Below, in pieces: positions 16,471 to 26,183 of a stretch of DNA of 64,000 bases. Position numbers and translations under genes: made by a program. The first letter of the stretch is position 1. Each line of letters starts with the position of its first letter. The DNA comes from Paraburkholderia hiiakae (lineage in GTDB: Bacteria; Pseudomonadota; Gammaproteobacteria; Burkholderiales; Burkholderiaceae), in NCBI RefSeq assembly GCF_904848665.1, contig NZ_CAJHCQ010000021.1, positions 62,001-126,000 of the forward strand, in the 5' to 3' direction. The notes under the pieces are model-generated. The model made no database searches. It was given only the letters and a program-made list of their open reading frames with translations, and had not been told where the DNA came from.

Positions 16471-19400
16471 AAAAAGAGAAAGGACGTAACTGGGGACGGT
16501 GGATGATGACTGCCGCGTTGCTCGTAGGCAGCGTGGGTCTGCTCTTGCATACCGTGGATCTGAAGGATCCCTACGGCTGGATAGTCAAACACTGGGCGTC
16601 CCTTGTTTTCGCAGCGCTGATGGCCGTTGGTGGGCTCGGCCTCGCTTTTCACCAGCATCGCAAGCAAAGGCAGATCGCGCTTCGGCAGGAATCGGAGAGG
16701 AAGGGACTCGTGGCGCCCGGGCAGGGCGATCCAGCGGCGGCGGCGGCCAAGAGCAGGGCAGAAGAGGTCGTCACGTGGGCAAGGAATCTGAAATCCGACC
16801 TGAAGCAGAGGCGCTGGTTTCGCCGTGCTTATGCCCTGCCGTGGATCCTGGTTGCGGGTGATGCCGCGACCGTTACCGCGTTGATGCCGGAACTGGCGAC
16901 CGAGGGCTCGCTGATCACCGATGACGCCGTGCTGCTGTGGGGTGGTGCGGGCAAAGACGGCCACCCCGACGAGCTGTGGCTGCGTGAGATTCGCCGAATG
17001 CGTCGCAGCCGTCCGCTCGATGCCATCGCGCTCGTACTGGATGAGAAGACCTCCTTGTCGGACTCCGGTCATAGCAAGAATCCTTGGGCCCTTCATCTTG
17101 CGCGCATCGCCGAGTTCCTACGCTGGTCGACGCCTGTGTACGTTCTGGACGTCGCGGGCACCGATGCCGTTCACCGGTTCGATACACCCGTGACCGGATG
17201 CGAACTGTCCCGACCGCTCGACGTAGTGGTCATTGAAACCCGGCTGCTCGAGCTGCGCGACAGGCTGGCCGACCGTAGCGTCCACCACATCGCTGACAAC
17301 GGTAGTGATGCTTACGCCGCGGAATTGTCGAGCCGGCTCGATGCACGCAGTGCGCCGCTTGCGCGCTGGATCGCGGGCCTCACCGACTGGCAGCGGCGCC
17401 CGTTGCCTGTCGCTGGTGCCTTCTTCGCTCCGTGGCCGACCGGCGACGCATCGACGGTAGGTTCCGGAAGTGCCCGCCTGTCGCTGTGGCGCTATCTTGC
17501 CGACGCCGCCGAACATACGCCGGGCCGACGCGCACTATCCAACTCGGTCACAGTGGTCTCGACGATTGCACTGGCTTTCATCGGCCTGTGGAGCATCGGC
17601 ATGCTCTTCTCGGGCATGAACAACGCGCACGACGTCATGCTAACCAATGAATCCCTGCAGGCGCTCAACCGCGCGGGCGATACTCCCGGACGTCTGCGGG
17701 CCCTGCTTGCACTCCAGCAGCGCATCGGCCTGCACGAGGCGCGTGTGCAGGAACACACGCCGCTGCTTACGCGCTTCGGACTGAATCACGATAGGGCGGT
17801 GCTCGAAGCGTTGTGGACGCCTTACGCGCGCGCCGCCCGCCCGTTGCTCGTTTCACCAGTGCAGCAGGACATCGAAGGCCTGCTCGTTGATCTCGGCCAG
17901 ATGCAGACAGCCCAGGTCGACGCTCAGAGCAGCCAGATGGCGCAGGACGGCCAGCAGGCGCTCAAGACCTACCTCATGATGGCCGAGCCGCAGCGTGCCG
18001 ATGCGGCTTTCATGGCGCCGCAGCTCGAGCATCACTGGAACCCCGATACGGGCCTGCGACCCGGCGAAAAACTCGACCTCGCCGCGCAACTGCTGGGCTT
18101 CTGGGCCCAGCACTTTCCCGCACACCCCGACTGGCGCATTCAGCCGCGCGAGGATCTCGTCGGTAACGCGCGCCAGACGCTGCTCGCCATCATCGGCGTG
18201 AAGAACTCCGAAGACGCGATCTATCAGGGCGTCCTGGACTCGGTGGGCCACAAGTACCCGGACCAGACACTTGCCTCGCTGACCGCCGGTACCGATACAC
18301 GGGGTCTCTTCTCGACATCCGCGACAGTGCCCGGTGTTTTTACGCGCCAGGCGTGGGAAGGCTCTATCGAAGTTGCGATCGACGAAGCGGCGAAGCAGAA
18401 CGGTGTCACGGCCAACTGGGTGCTCGGCAATACCGGCAGTACTGGCAATGCAGGCAGTACGCAGGGCGGTGCGGTGCCGGATGCCCAGACCCCTGAAGCG
18501 TTGCGCGCGGCCCTGCGCAAACACTACTTCGACGACTACGCCGAACACTGGCAGGATTTCATGAACAGCATCCGGTGCGCCACCGTACCCACGCTGCCCG
18601 CCGCCGTTGGACAGCTCAAGCTCATCGCCGATGCACGGCAGTCGCCGCTCATCGCGCTGATGAAATCGCTGGCCTGGCAGGGTGGAGCGGGCGCGCAGCA
18701 GGCCTCGCTTTCGGATGCGCTGGTCACCAAGGCACAGAACTTCTTCGGCAAGAAAGACGATGCACCGCAGAACGCGCAGGCGACGCCGGCCGGCCCGCTT
18801 GATGCCTCTTTCGGGCCCGTGCTCAAGCTGGTTGGCCAAGCGGGCAATGGCAACAGTACGGCACCGGCCGCCGGCAGCGACCTGAGCATGGAGCGCTTCA
18901 CGGAACGCGTGATGACGCTGCGCCTGAAACTGCAACAGATCAGCGATAGCGCCGATTCCGATGACCAGGCGCGCCAGGTCGCGCAGGCGCTTTACCAGGG
19001 CAAGGGCTCGGATCTCTCCGATACGCTCACCTACGCGAAGCTTATCGCCGCGAGTCTGGGCGAGCAGTGGGCGGGCATGGGTAACGCGCTCTTCGTGGAA
19101 CCGGTCACGCAGGCGACCCGCACGGTGCTCGCACCTGCCGAGGCAAGCCTGAACGATGCGTGGCGCCAGACGATCGTCGCTGCCTGGAACCGCTCGTTCG
19201 CGGGCCGCTATCCGTTTGCGAATACGACCAACGATGCATCGCTGCCCGAGCTCGCGCGTTTCCTGCGCCCCCAGGGTGGTCTCATCGATACCTTCCTCTC
19301 CACGCAGCTCGCGGGTGCCCTGCAGTTGCAGGGCGACCAGTGGGTACCGGCCGCGGGCGGTGCAGGGGGGGGCAGCACGACGCGCGCATTCGACCCGGCG

Positions 19401-20081
19401 TTCCTCTCCGCCATCAACACGCTGCAGCAGGTGGCCGGGCACCTGCTTGCCCAGGGTGAGCCGCAGTTCGTATTCAGCCTCAAACCCGTGCCGACGCCCG
19501 GCGTCGCCGACACGCTGCTCACGCTCGACGGCCAGACGCTGCATTACTACAACCAGGTCGAGTCGTGGAGCACGATGACGTGGCCCTCCGGCGAGCCGCA
19601 GAAAGCCGGCACGCGGCTTGAATGGCAGACGGATACGGCGGGCACGAACAAAAACTTCGAGTTCAGCGGACGGTGGGCGCTCGTGCGTATGCTTGAGCGC
19701 GCAAAGGTCGAACCCGTGGACAGCGCGACGTACCAGCTGACATGGCAGACGAAGCCGGAAACCGCCGATCAAAAGTCCGTCGCGACGAAGACGGACGGGC
19801 TAGCGGATATCGCGGCGCAGATGGCACAGGAGCCCCTCGTACCGGCGCCATCGGGCATGACGCATCCGTTGCGTTACCTGATCCGCACCGATGTGGGCAA
19901 GGGGCCGCTGGAGCTGCTGGCGCTTAGGGGCTTTACGCTGCCCTCGCGCATCTTCATTGACCGCTCGGCGCCCGTTGCAAGGCAGCCTGTGCCGGCGGGG
20001 CCGCCGCCGCTGCCCAAGGCAGCCATTGCGGCCGCGAAGCGCGCTGCCGTGCCGATCCCCCAAGGGAGTGTGCCGCAATGA
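16467..20081 (+). CDS. tssM: T6SS membrane-complex protein TssM (IcmF family), no Walker A motif
   Basis: TssM spans the inner membrane and periplasm and forms the core of the T6SS trans-envelope channel with TssL and TssJ. The 1204-residue product starts at TTG 16467, overlapping the preceding stop by four bases and following AAAGGAAA. Two N-terminal membrane helices (about 11-30 and 42-58) and a third near 365-385 (VVSTIALAFIGLWSIGMLF) frame a cytoplasmic domain. The long periplasmic part carries IcmF-type segments, ending in the C-terminal domain (RWALVRMLERAKVEPVD, FTLPSRIF). Where many homologues have a P-loop (GxxGxGKT), this one reads PWILVAGDAATVTALMPE, so nucleotide binding by that motif is unlikely. 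An Ala/Pro-rich tail ends the protein. tssF follows after 46 bases. Confidence 0.92.
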   Translation: MKKEKGRNWGRWMMTAALLVGSVGLLLHTVDLKDPYGWIVKHWASLVFAALMAVGGLGLAFHQHRKQRQIALRQESERKGLVAPGQGDPAAAAAKSRAEEVVTWARNLKSDLKQRRWFRRAYALPWILVAGDAATVTALMPELATEGSLITDDAVLLWGGAGKDGHPDELWLREIRRMRRSRPLDAIALVLDEKTSLSDSGHSKNPWALHLARIAEFLRWSTPVYVLDVAGTDAVHRFDTPVTGCELSRPLDVVVIETRLLELRDRLADRSVHHIADNGSDAYAAELSSRLDARSAPLARWIAGLTDWQRRPLPVAGAFFAPWPTGDASTVGSGSARLSLWRYLADAAEHTPGRRALSNSVTVVSTIALAFIGLWSIGMLFSGMNNAHDVMLTNESLQALNRAGDTPGRLRALLALQQRIGLHEARVQEHTPLLTRFGLNHDRAVLEALWTPYARAARPLLVSPVQQDIEGLLVDLGQMQTAQVDAQSSQMAQDGQQALKTYLMMAEPQRADAAFMAPQLEHHWNPDTGLRPGEKLDLAAQLLGFWAQHFPAHPDWRIQPREDLVGNARQTLLAIIGVKNSEDAIYQGVLDSVGHKYPDQTLASLTAGTDTRGLFSTSATVPGVFTRQAWEGSIEVAIDEAAKQNGVTANWVLGNTGSTGNAGSTQGGAVPDAQTPEALRAALRKHYFDDYAEHWQDFMNSIRCATVPTLPAAVGQLKLIADARQSPLIALMKSLAWQGGAGAQQASLSDALVTKAQNFFGKKDDAPQNAQATPAGPLDASFGPVLKLVGQAGNGNSTAPAAGSDLSMERFTERVMTLRLKLQQISDSADSDDQARQVAQALYQGKGSDLSDTLTYAKLIAASLGEQWAGMGNALFVEPVTQATRTVLAPAEASLNDAWRQTIVAAWNRSFAGRYPFANTTNDASLPELARFLRPQGGLIDTFLSTQLAGALQLQGDQWVPAAGGAGGGSTTRAFDPAFLSAINTLQQVAGHLLAQGEPQFVFSLKPVPTPGVADTLLTLDGQTLHYYNQVESWSTMTWPSGEPQKAGTRLEWQTDTAGTNKNFEFSGRWALVRMLERAKVEPVDSATYQLTWQTKPETADQKSVATKTDGLADIAAQMAQEPLVPAPSGMTHPLRYLIRTDVGKGPLELLALRGFTLPSRIFIDRSAPVARQPVPAGPPPLPKAAIAAAKRAAVPIPQGSVPQ

Positions 20082-20127
20082 CTTCCCCAGGAAACGCCCG
20101 CCCCTCGCCCGATAGAGAACCCGCACC

Positions 20128-21927
20128 ATGACAGAGCCAACCCGAGATAACGAAATCCTGCGGTACTTCGAGGCGGAAATGCGCTACCTGAGCGAAGGCG
20201 GCAAGGAATTCGCGCGTGCGTTCCCTGATCGCGCGCGTGAGCTGGACCTTGACCGCGTAGGTGAGCGCGACCCGCATGTCGAACGTCTCTTCGAAGGCTT
20301 CGCCTTCCTGATGGGGCGGCTCCGCCACAAGCTCGACGACGAACTGCCCGAGCTGACCGAGGGTCTCGTGAGCATGCTGTGGCCGCATTACCTGCGCATG
20401 ATCCCCTCGCTCTCCATTCTCGAGCTTATCCCGGAGAAGGGTGCGCTGCAGAAGCACGAAACGCTCGAGGCGGGGCTGGAAGCAACTTCCGATCCGGTCG
20501 GCGAGGGCGACGCCACCATCGAATGCGTCTATCGCACCACGCAGTCGGTTGACCTGTATCCGCTGGCTCTCTCCGAAGCGGGCGTCTACGCACGCGAGGA
20601 CGGACGCTCCGTCATCCGTCTGCGCGTGGCCCTCCAGACGCAAACCGAACGCGAGCGGCTGCAGGTGCCACGTCTGCGTCTGTACCTGAATGCGGATCGA
20701 CCCGTCGCCCTCGCGCTCTACGCTGCGCTCACGGCAAAGCCGGTCGCGATGCAGGTGCGCGTGCCAGGTTGGCCCGAGGACCGGCCCGGCGCGCCCGTGG
20801 CGATTCCGGGCCTACGTCTCGCACCAGCGGGTTTCGCGGCCGAAGAACGGCTCTGGCCCAAGGCCGACAACGCGTTCGGTGGCTACCAGCTGCTGCTGGA
20901 GTACTTCACATTTCCCGAGAAGTTCATGTTTGTCGACCTGCTCGGGCTCGACATTCAGGCGATACCCGCGTCGGCGACTTCACTCGATGTCGAGGTCGTG
21001 CTCGAGCGCCCGTATCCAGACGACATGCGCTTCAGTGCGGACAACGTGCGGCTGTACTGTACGCCCGTCATCAACCTCTTCACGGTGGGCGCCGATCCCG
21101 TCAATGTCACGCAGCACGAAACTGAATACCGGGTACGCGCGCGGGCGGAGCACGGCTCACTGATCGACATCTATTCGGTGGATGGCGTGGAGTATTTCGA
21201 ACGTGGCCGGCGTCACGAATACGTGCCTTTCGCGGCGTTTCGTCACCGCGGCGGCATGCTGCGCCACGACATGCCCGAACGGTATTACCACACCCGCATG
21301 CGACGCGGTCCGTCGGGTCGCTTCGACACCTGGATCGTGCTCGGCGGCCATGCCTGGGAACAGTCGAGCACGCTTCCTAAAGAGACACTGACGCTTGCGG
21401 TGACCGGCACCAACGGGATGCTGCCGCGCAAGGCGCTGCGCGAAGCAGGCGTCACGCGCATGCGCGGCGGCTTTACCAATATCGGCGCGGTGCGCAACCT
21501 CACGGCGCCAACGCTCCCGGTCTATCCGCCCACAGGCGACCGGTTCCAGTGGCGCGTGCTTTCCCATCTTGCGCCCAACTACCTGTCGCTGCTCGACGCG
21601 GAGATCCTTCGCGGCTCGCTCGCGCTCTATGACTGGACCGACGGCGAGCTCAACAGTCGTCGCATCAACGCCATCACCGATGTGCGGCACCGGCCGCTCA
21701 GCAAGCTCGTCAAGGGCGGCCTGATGCGCGGCGTGGAGATCACGGTGACGCTCGACAGCAACCGCTTCGCGGGAGAGGGGGATCTCGAACTCTTCGGCAG
21801 CATGCTCAACCGGTTCCTGGGCCTTTACGCGACCCTGAATCTGTACACGAAGCTTGTAATCGTCACCTTGCCCACCGGGCGGCGTATCGAATGGCCTGAA
21901 ACAAAAGGCGAGGGGGCACCGTTTTGA
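20128..21927 (+). CDS. tssF: T6SS baseplate subunit TssF
   Basis: TssF (VasA/ImpG) forms the baseplate wedge with TssE, TssG and TssK. The 599-residue protein begins with the family signature ILRYFEAEMRYLSEGGKEFA, followed by DPHVERLFEGFAFLMGRL and DELPELTEGLVSMLWPHYLR. The middle contains FPEKFMFVDLLGLD and the C-terminal half has NGMLPRKALREAG and WRVLSHLAPNYLSL. Length is normal. An overlapping 17-codon frame (20079-20130) starts in the tssM stop (ATGA) and ends in the tssF start (ATGA), which could carry ribosomes across the 46-base gap. The gene overlaps tssG by four bases. Confidence 0.95.
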   Translation: MTEPTRDNEILRYFEAEMRYLSEGGKEFARAFPDRARELDLDRVGERDPHVERLFEGFAFLMGRLRHKLDDELPELTEGLVSMLWPHYLRMIPSLSILELIPEKGALQKHETLEAGLEATSDPVGEGDATIECVYRTTQSVDLYPLALSEAGVYAREDGRSVIRLRVALQTQTERERLQVPRLRLYLNADRPVALALYAALTAKPVAMQVRVPGWPEDRPGAPVAIPGLRLAPAGFAAEERLWPKADNAFGGYQLLLEYFTFPEKFMFVDLLGLDIQAIPASATSLDVEVVLERPYPDDMRFSADNVRLYCTPVINLFTVGADPVNVTQHETEYRVRARAEHGSLIDIYSVDGVEYFERGRRHEYVPFAAFRHRGGMLRHDMPERYYHTRMRRGPSGRFDTWIVLGGHAWEQSSTLPKETLTLAVTGTNGMLPRKALREAGVTRMRGGFTNIGAVRNLTAPTLPVYPPTGDRFQWRVLSHLAPNYLSLLDAEILRGSLALYDWTDGELNSRRINAITDVRHRPLSKLVKGGLMRGVEITVTLDSNRFAGEGDLELFGSMLNRFLGLYATLNLYTKLVIVTLPTGRRIEWPETKGEGAPF

Positions 21928-23033
21928 CCGCACCCACGATGCCGGCGGCGGCCGCACCGCAACTGTTGCCGGCCATCCTCAACGACGCGCCGCGGATGAA
22001 CTTCATCCGCTTCTGCGAGCTGCTTGAACTGGCCGCGCCCGATACGCAGCCCCTCGGAACAACCGATTCGCCGGCCACGGACCCCGTCCGGTTCCGCTCG
22101 CGCGCGCAACTGGGCTTTCCAGGGCGCGAGATCGATGCGATCCGGTTCGACGTCGACAACCCGGCGGCGCCACCTTCGGTTGTGACGACGTTCCTCGGGC
22201 TATACGGCGTCGACGCGCGCATGCCCGCGTATTTCGTCGATGAAGTGGCGCAGAACCGGGATGGCGCGGAGTCCCTTTCGGTATTCCTCGACCTCTTCCA
22301 TCACCGAATCATCACGCAGTACTACCGCATCGCGCGCAAGTACCGGTATCCGGTCGGCTTCCGGCGCGATGGCACGGACACGGTGTCGCGCTATCTGCTC
22401 AGCTTCGCCGGTTTCGGATTCAGCACCTCTACGCGCATCGCGACGCCCGCTCCCAGACCGGGTGAAGCAGCGCAGGAGCGGGAGACCTCGACTGCGCGCC
22501 AGATGCTGACGAAGGTGGCCGACAAGCGACGGCTGCTGTCGATGCTCGGGCTCGCCATGCAGCGCACGCGCACCGCGGAAGGGCTGGCCGGCGTGCTGCG
22601 GCATGCCGTGCCGGACGCCACGATCACGGTTGAGGAGTTCCACCCGGTGTGGCGGGAGATTAACGATTTTGAGCCGGCGGCGCTGGGCGAACAGTGCCTG
22701 CTCGGCCGCGGCTTTTACGATCGGGGCAACACGGTGCGGGTCGTCATCACGCCCGCGTCGCGCGAGACGGTACTGGCGCTGGTGCCGGGGCAATCCGCCC
22801 ACCGGGAAATCATGGCGCTGCTGCGGTTTTATCTCGGCTACGAAAGCGAAGCGGATCTGGAAATGCACGTGCGGCCCGAGCTTATGCCGAAGCCCATGCT
22901 GGAGCCACGCCAGGCAAACCTGGGATTTACGGCGCAACTGGAAGCCCCACCACGGTCCGCAACTGAGGCGCCGGCGCGCATCACACGTGTCCAGCTCGGT
23001 CGCTGGGACGGGGCGGGGCAAGCACAGGCATGA
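21924..23033 (+). CDS. tssG: T6SS baseplate subunit TssG
   Basis: TssG (VasB/ImpH) is the baseplate partner of TssF and contacts VgrG. The product has 369 residues with the family's landmarks: NFIRFCELLELAAPD, VRFRSRAQLGFPGREI, LGLYGVDARMPAYF, LDLFHHRIITQYYRIARKYR, and the C-terminal LGRGFYDRGNTVRVVITP and RFYLGYESEADLE. The start is TTG at 21924, overlapping the tssF stop (TTGA). An ATG nine codons... upstream context offers no better ribosome site. It is followed by tssJ with an ATGA overlap. Confidence 0.94.
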   Translation: MTAPTMPAAAAPQLLPAILNDAPRMNFIRFCELLELAAPDTQPLGTTDSPATDPVRFRSRAQLGFPGREIDAIRFDVDNPAAPPSVVTTFLGLYGVDARMPAYFVDEVAQNRDGAESLSVFLDLFHHRIITQYYRIARKYRYPVGFRRDGTDTVSRYLLSFAGFGFSTSTRIATPAPRPGEAAQERETSTARQMLTKVADKRRLLSMLGLAMQRTRTAEGLAGVLRHAVPDATITVEEFHPVWREINDFEPAALGEQCLLGRGFYDRGNTVRVVITPASRETVLALVPGQSAHREIMALLRFYLGYESEADLEMHVRPELMPKPMLEPRQANLGFTAQLEAPPRSATEAPARITRVQLGRWDGAGQAQA

Positions 23034-23701
23034 AGAACAGGATAACGAACGGGGGCATCCTCGGAATGGACAAGAAAATGAAATACGCGGCACGCCGCTC
23101 CGGTCTCGCGATGGCGATCCTTTCGGCGGTGGTCACCGCTGGCTGCGGCATCGCCCAGGCAGTCGGTGACAGCACCGTGGATGCCGCGAGGTGGGCCTTC
23201 ACGACCCAGGTCAAGACGATGAATGTGGATCTTGCCGGCCGTGCGTCACTCAACTCAGACGCCCAGGGACAATCGCTCTCGACGGTCGTGCGCTTCTACC
23301 AGCTCAAGGACGCGAAGACCTTCGCACAGCTTAATTATGTGCAATTGCAGTCGGATGATCTGAACCTCCTCAAAGCGGATCTGCTGGCCACGAAGGATGT
23401 CGTGCTGCGGCCTGGCGCGAACGCGAGCCTCGCCGAGCCGATGAATCCGGACGCGCAGATCGTGGGCGTGGTCGCGTTCTTTCGCGAGCCCGTGCAGGAC
23501 AGGGTATGGAAGCTCGCTGTTCCGAAGAAGCAATGGAAGAAGACGGATCCGGTCAAGATTGAGGTCAGCGGTAACGAACTGGCGCTGGTCGGCGCGGACT
23601 CGCAGGCTGTAAAGCACGAAGCGCCCCAGCAGGCCTTGCCGGCAAATCCAGCCTCTGCGCCGGCGCAGAGCTCGCAGGCTAGCGCACATAGGCAGGGCTG
23701 A
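23030..23701 (+). CDS. tssJ: T6SS outer-membrane lipoprotein TssJ
   Basis: TssJ anchors the TssM periplasmic domain to the outer membrane. The 223-residue product has a type II signal with lipobox VTAGC (Cys39 counted from ATG 23030) and the TssJ beta-sandwich features: LSTVVRFYQLKDAKTFAQLNY, DVVLRPGANASLAEPM, and QIVGVVAFFREPVQDRVWKLAV. ATG 23030 overlaps the tssG stop (ATGA). ATG 23066 or 23078 would give a shorter, more typical signal peptide. The C-terminal 35 residues are Ala/Gln/Ser-rich and disordered-looking. Confidence 0.88.
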   Translation: MKNRITNGGILGMDKKMKYAARRSGLAMAILSAVVTAGCGIAQAVGDSTVDAARWAFTTQVKTMNVDLAGRASLNSDAQGQSLSTVVRFYQLKDAKTFAQLNYVQLQSDDLNLLKADLLATKDVVLRPGANASLAEPMNPDAQIVGVVAFFREPVQDRVWKLAVPKKQWKKTDPVKIEVSGNELALVGADSQAVKHEAPQQALPANPASAPAQSSQASAHRQG

Positions 23702-23703
23702 AC

Positions 23704-23725
23704 GGCGCGCTGCGCCAGACCTTTT
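23704..23725 (+). terminator. small GC-rich hairpin after tssJ
   Basis: GGCGC (23704-23708), loop GCT, and GCGCC (23712-23716) form a perfect five-base stem followed by AGACCTTTT. It could cause partial termination or protect the tssJ mRNA end before the OmpA lipoprotein gene. Confidence 0.3.
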
Positions 23726-23794
23726 ATGCAACCGGAGCGCGTTGCGTCTGATCCGTGCGTGGTGGAGCGCCTCCATTTCCTGAAGGAGAACAAT

Positions 23795-24295
23795 TTGAGA
23801 AAAATGCTTTCACTGGGGACCTGTCTCAGTCTGGTCGCGCTGCTTTCGGCATGCTCGGGGCTCGATCGTAGTCATGAGATTGCGCTTAACCAGGCCACCG
23901 GCATCGAGGTGACACAGGGCCCGAACGGCGTGGAGTTGCGTCTTCCCGAGAAGGTTCTGTTTGATTTCGACCAGTCGACGCTGCGCGCGAATGCAGCGCC
24001 TGCGCTCGCGCGCGCCGTCGTGCTGCTCAAACGCAGCGACAAGCCGGTAATCGTCGAAGGGCACACGGATAATGTCGGTACGCACGCGTACAACATGCAG
24101 CTATCCGAAGCGCGCGCCACAACTGTTGCCAACGCGCTCGAAGAGCGTGGTATTTCAGCGTCGCGTACCACGACGAAGGGCTTTGCCTACGATCGTCCCG
24201 TGGCGAGCAACGACACGACTGAAGGGCAGGCCCGTAACCGGCGCACTGAGATCGTCATCGTCGGTGAATCGGAAGACCGCATCCTGGGCAAGTGA
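23795..24295 (+). CDS. OmpA-family peptidoglycan-binding lipoprotein of the T6SS locus
   Basis: A 166-residue lipoprotein with signal peptide and lipobox LLSAC, followed by a linker and a complete OmpA_C peptidoglycan-binding domain. That domain has VLFDFDQSTLR, VIVEGHTDNVGTHAYNMQLSEARA, NALEERGISASR and GQARNRRTEIVI. The Asp and Arg that contact diaminopimelate in OmpA (in the HTDN...LSEARA and NRRTEI motifs) are present. It probably fixes the T6SS membrane complex to the cell wall, because TssL here lacks a fused domain (TagL-type role). Start: TTG 23795, six bases after AAGGAG. The longer frame from 23726 lacks a ribosome site and hides the signal peptide. It is the last gene of the + strand tss run. 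Confidence 0.88.
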   Translation: MRKMLSLGTCLSLVALLSACSGLDRSHEIALNQATGIEVTQGPNGVELRLPEKVLFDFDQSTLRANAAPALARAVVLLKRSDKPVIVEGHTDNVGTHAYNMQLSEARATTVANALEERGISASRTTTKGFAYDRPVASNDTTEGQARNRRTEIVIVGESEDRILGK

Positions 24296-24500
24296 GCGGG
24301 TGCGCCAAAGCGAAACCGGGTACCGCCTTGCCGGCATCTAGACATCCCCTGCTGGCCAGGCTTGACCAGCGTGCTGCGAAGCTTGGCTGGCGATGTATGG
24401 CTGAGGCCTCGCAGGGCTATCACAAGCAATGCGGTGCCTGGCTACGGAATACATGCGCAGCTGTGACGTCTATCCATCTCGCCGGCATGGTCGCCTTTGC

Positions 24501-25793
24501 CTAGTCCAGCGCGAAATCCGCTGGGACATCGGCCTCCTTGGCGTAGCGGAACACGTTCAAGTCATCGTGCTGAATAGCGGGCTTTCTGCCTGATATCAGG
24601 TCGGCGAGAAGCTGCGCCGAACCGCAGGCCATTGTCCAGCCAAGCGTGCCATGGCCAGTGTTCAGGAAAAGGTTGGGCACGGCGGTGCGGCCAACAATGG
24701 GCGTGCCGTCTGGAGTCATCGCTCGCAGCCCAGTCCAGAACGTCGCCTTCGCAGTGTCGCCGCCGCCCGGGAACAGGTCGTTCACGCACATTTCGAGCGT
24801 CTCGCGCCGCGCCTCGCGCAGGCGCTTATCAAATCCGACGATTTCGGCCATGCCGCCCACGCGAATTCGTTTGTCGAAACGCGTGATGGCGATTTTGTAG
24901 GTCTCGTCGAGGACAGTCGAGACCGGCGCGCGAGCCTCGTCCACGATGGGAGCCGTGATGGAATACCCTTTGAGCGGGTAGACCGGGATCTTGACGAGGC
25001 CCGACAGGAAGTTCGTCGAATAGGAGCCAAACGCGACAACGAACGCATCGGCATGGATGAGCTTGGTCCCATGACGGACGCCAGCGACTTCGCAGTCTTC
25101 GACAACGAGGGCATCGACTGGCGTGTTGTAGCGGAACGTCACGCCTGCCTCCACGGCGAGTGCGGCAAGCCGGGTTGTGAACAGTTGACAGTCGCCTGTC
25201 TCGTCGCCGGGCAAGCGAAGACCGCCTGTTAGCTTATGCGAGGTCGCAGCGAGCGCAGGCTCAACCCGCGAGAGTTCGCTTGCAGTCAACAGCTCGTAGG
25301 GAACGTTCGCCTCTTTCAGTACGGCGATGTCTTTCGCTGCGCCGTCGAACTGCTGCTGCGTTCGGAAAACCTGTAGCGTGCCGCCAGTTCGTCCTTCGTA
25401 CTGGATACCCGTTTCAGCACGCAGCGCCTTCAGGCAATCGCGACTGTATTCCGCGAGCCGCACCATACGGTTCTTGTTGATCGCGTAACGCTCGGCGGTG
25501 CAGTTCTGCAGCATCTGCCACATCCATTGAAGCTGGAACTGCTTGTCTGCATCATCTGGGCGGATGGCGAGAGGAGCGTGCTTCTGGAACATCCACTTAA
25601 TGGCTTTGAGCGGGACGCCGGGCGCCGCCCACGGCGCCGCATACCCCGGCGAAATTTGCCCGGCGTTCGCGAAGCTCGTCTCAAGCGCGGGACCTTGCTC
25701 GCGGTCGATGACAGTGACTTCATGACCGGCGCGCGCCAGATAGAACGCGCTAGTCACACCGACGACCCCGCTACCCAATACCAGGACTCGCAT
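24501..25793 (-). CDS. dadA: D-amino acid dehydrogenase, small subunit family (DadA-like)
   Basis: An FAD-dependent enzyme that oxidises D-amino acids (classically D-alanine) to 2-oxo acids at the inner membrane, passing electrons to quinones. The 430-residue protein opens with the dinucleotide-binding motif VLVLGSGVVGVTSAFYLARAG, then the DadA-specific FANAGQISPGYAAPWAAPG. Later it has GGLRLPGDETGDCQLFT and the C-terminal FAD-binding TPDGTPIVGRT with LFLNTGHGTLGWTMACGSA. Start: ATG 25793, behind a GGGGAG sequence. The longer frame from 25898 adds 35 residues unlike the family. No alanine racemase gene is adjacent, so this may be one of several DadA copies with a different D-amino acid preference. 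It diverges from the reductase gene at 26184. Confidence 0.87.
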   Translation of the reverse strand: MRVLVLGSGVVGVTSAFYLARAGHEVTVIDREQGPALETSFANAGQISPGYAAPWAAPGVPLKAIKWMFQKHAPLAIRPDDADKQFQLQWMWQMLQNCTAERYAINKNRMVRLAEYSRDCLKALRAETGIQYEGRTGGTLQVFRTQQQFDGAAKDIAVLKEANVPYELLTASELSRVEPALAATSHKLTGGLRLPGDETGDCQLFTTRLAALAVEAGVTFRYNTPVDALVVEDCEVAGVRHGTKLIHADAFVVAFGSYSTNFLSGLVKIPVYPLKGYSITAPIVDEARAPVSTVLDETYKIAITRFDKRIRVGGMAEIVGFDKRLREARRETLEMCVNDLFPGGGDTAKATFWTGLRAMTPDGTPIVGRTAVPNLFLNTGHGTLGWTMACGSAQLLADLISGRKPAIQHDDLNVFRYAKEADVPADFALD

Positions 25794-26183
25794 ACCCGTC
25801 GTCTCCCCAGCCAGGAGGCCATAAGTCGTGAACGAACGCCGCCGGTGTTTGATTGGCAGTCGATAACTGCATGCTAGCGACATATCAACAGTTTTCAATA
25901 TTGTTTGGTTCGCTATTTATGGTCGAAATGACTATGCCGATTGAAGGATCGAATCACGAAAGTTTCCAAACCTATGTCTGGGCTTGATGGCATGGCATAG
26001 AAAGAGAATTGTTTGCGAAACGCGAGAACAGTATTGGAAGTAATCGGGACAAATTAATCGATGTGTGCATATACACTCTAGTCCATCGATGTCGCGGGGA
26101 AGTCAGCCAGTTCTGCGGTTTCGCTCCTGTCACGTCGGACAACCAGTAATCGACGCGCTTTCCAATCTCTTTTGGGGTAGGTC
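25794..26183. other. divergent intergenic region between dadA and the OYE gene
   Basis: This 390-base AT-richer stretch separates two divergent genes and must hold both promoters. I see no convincing operator, RNA or terminator in it. Confidence 0.5.

Noticed and set aside
17853..19772. 639-codon open frame antisense to tssM
   Set aside because: Mirror of GC-rich coding sequence; composition rich in Arg, His and Gly without domains, no ribosome site, and tssM is clearly the real gene.
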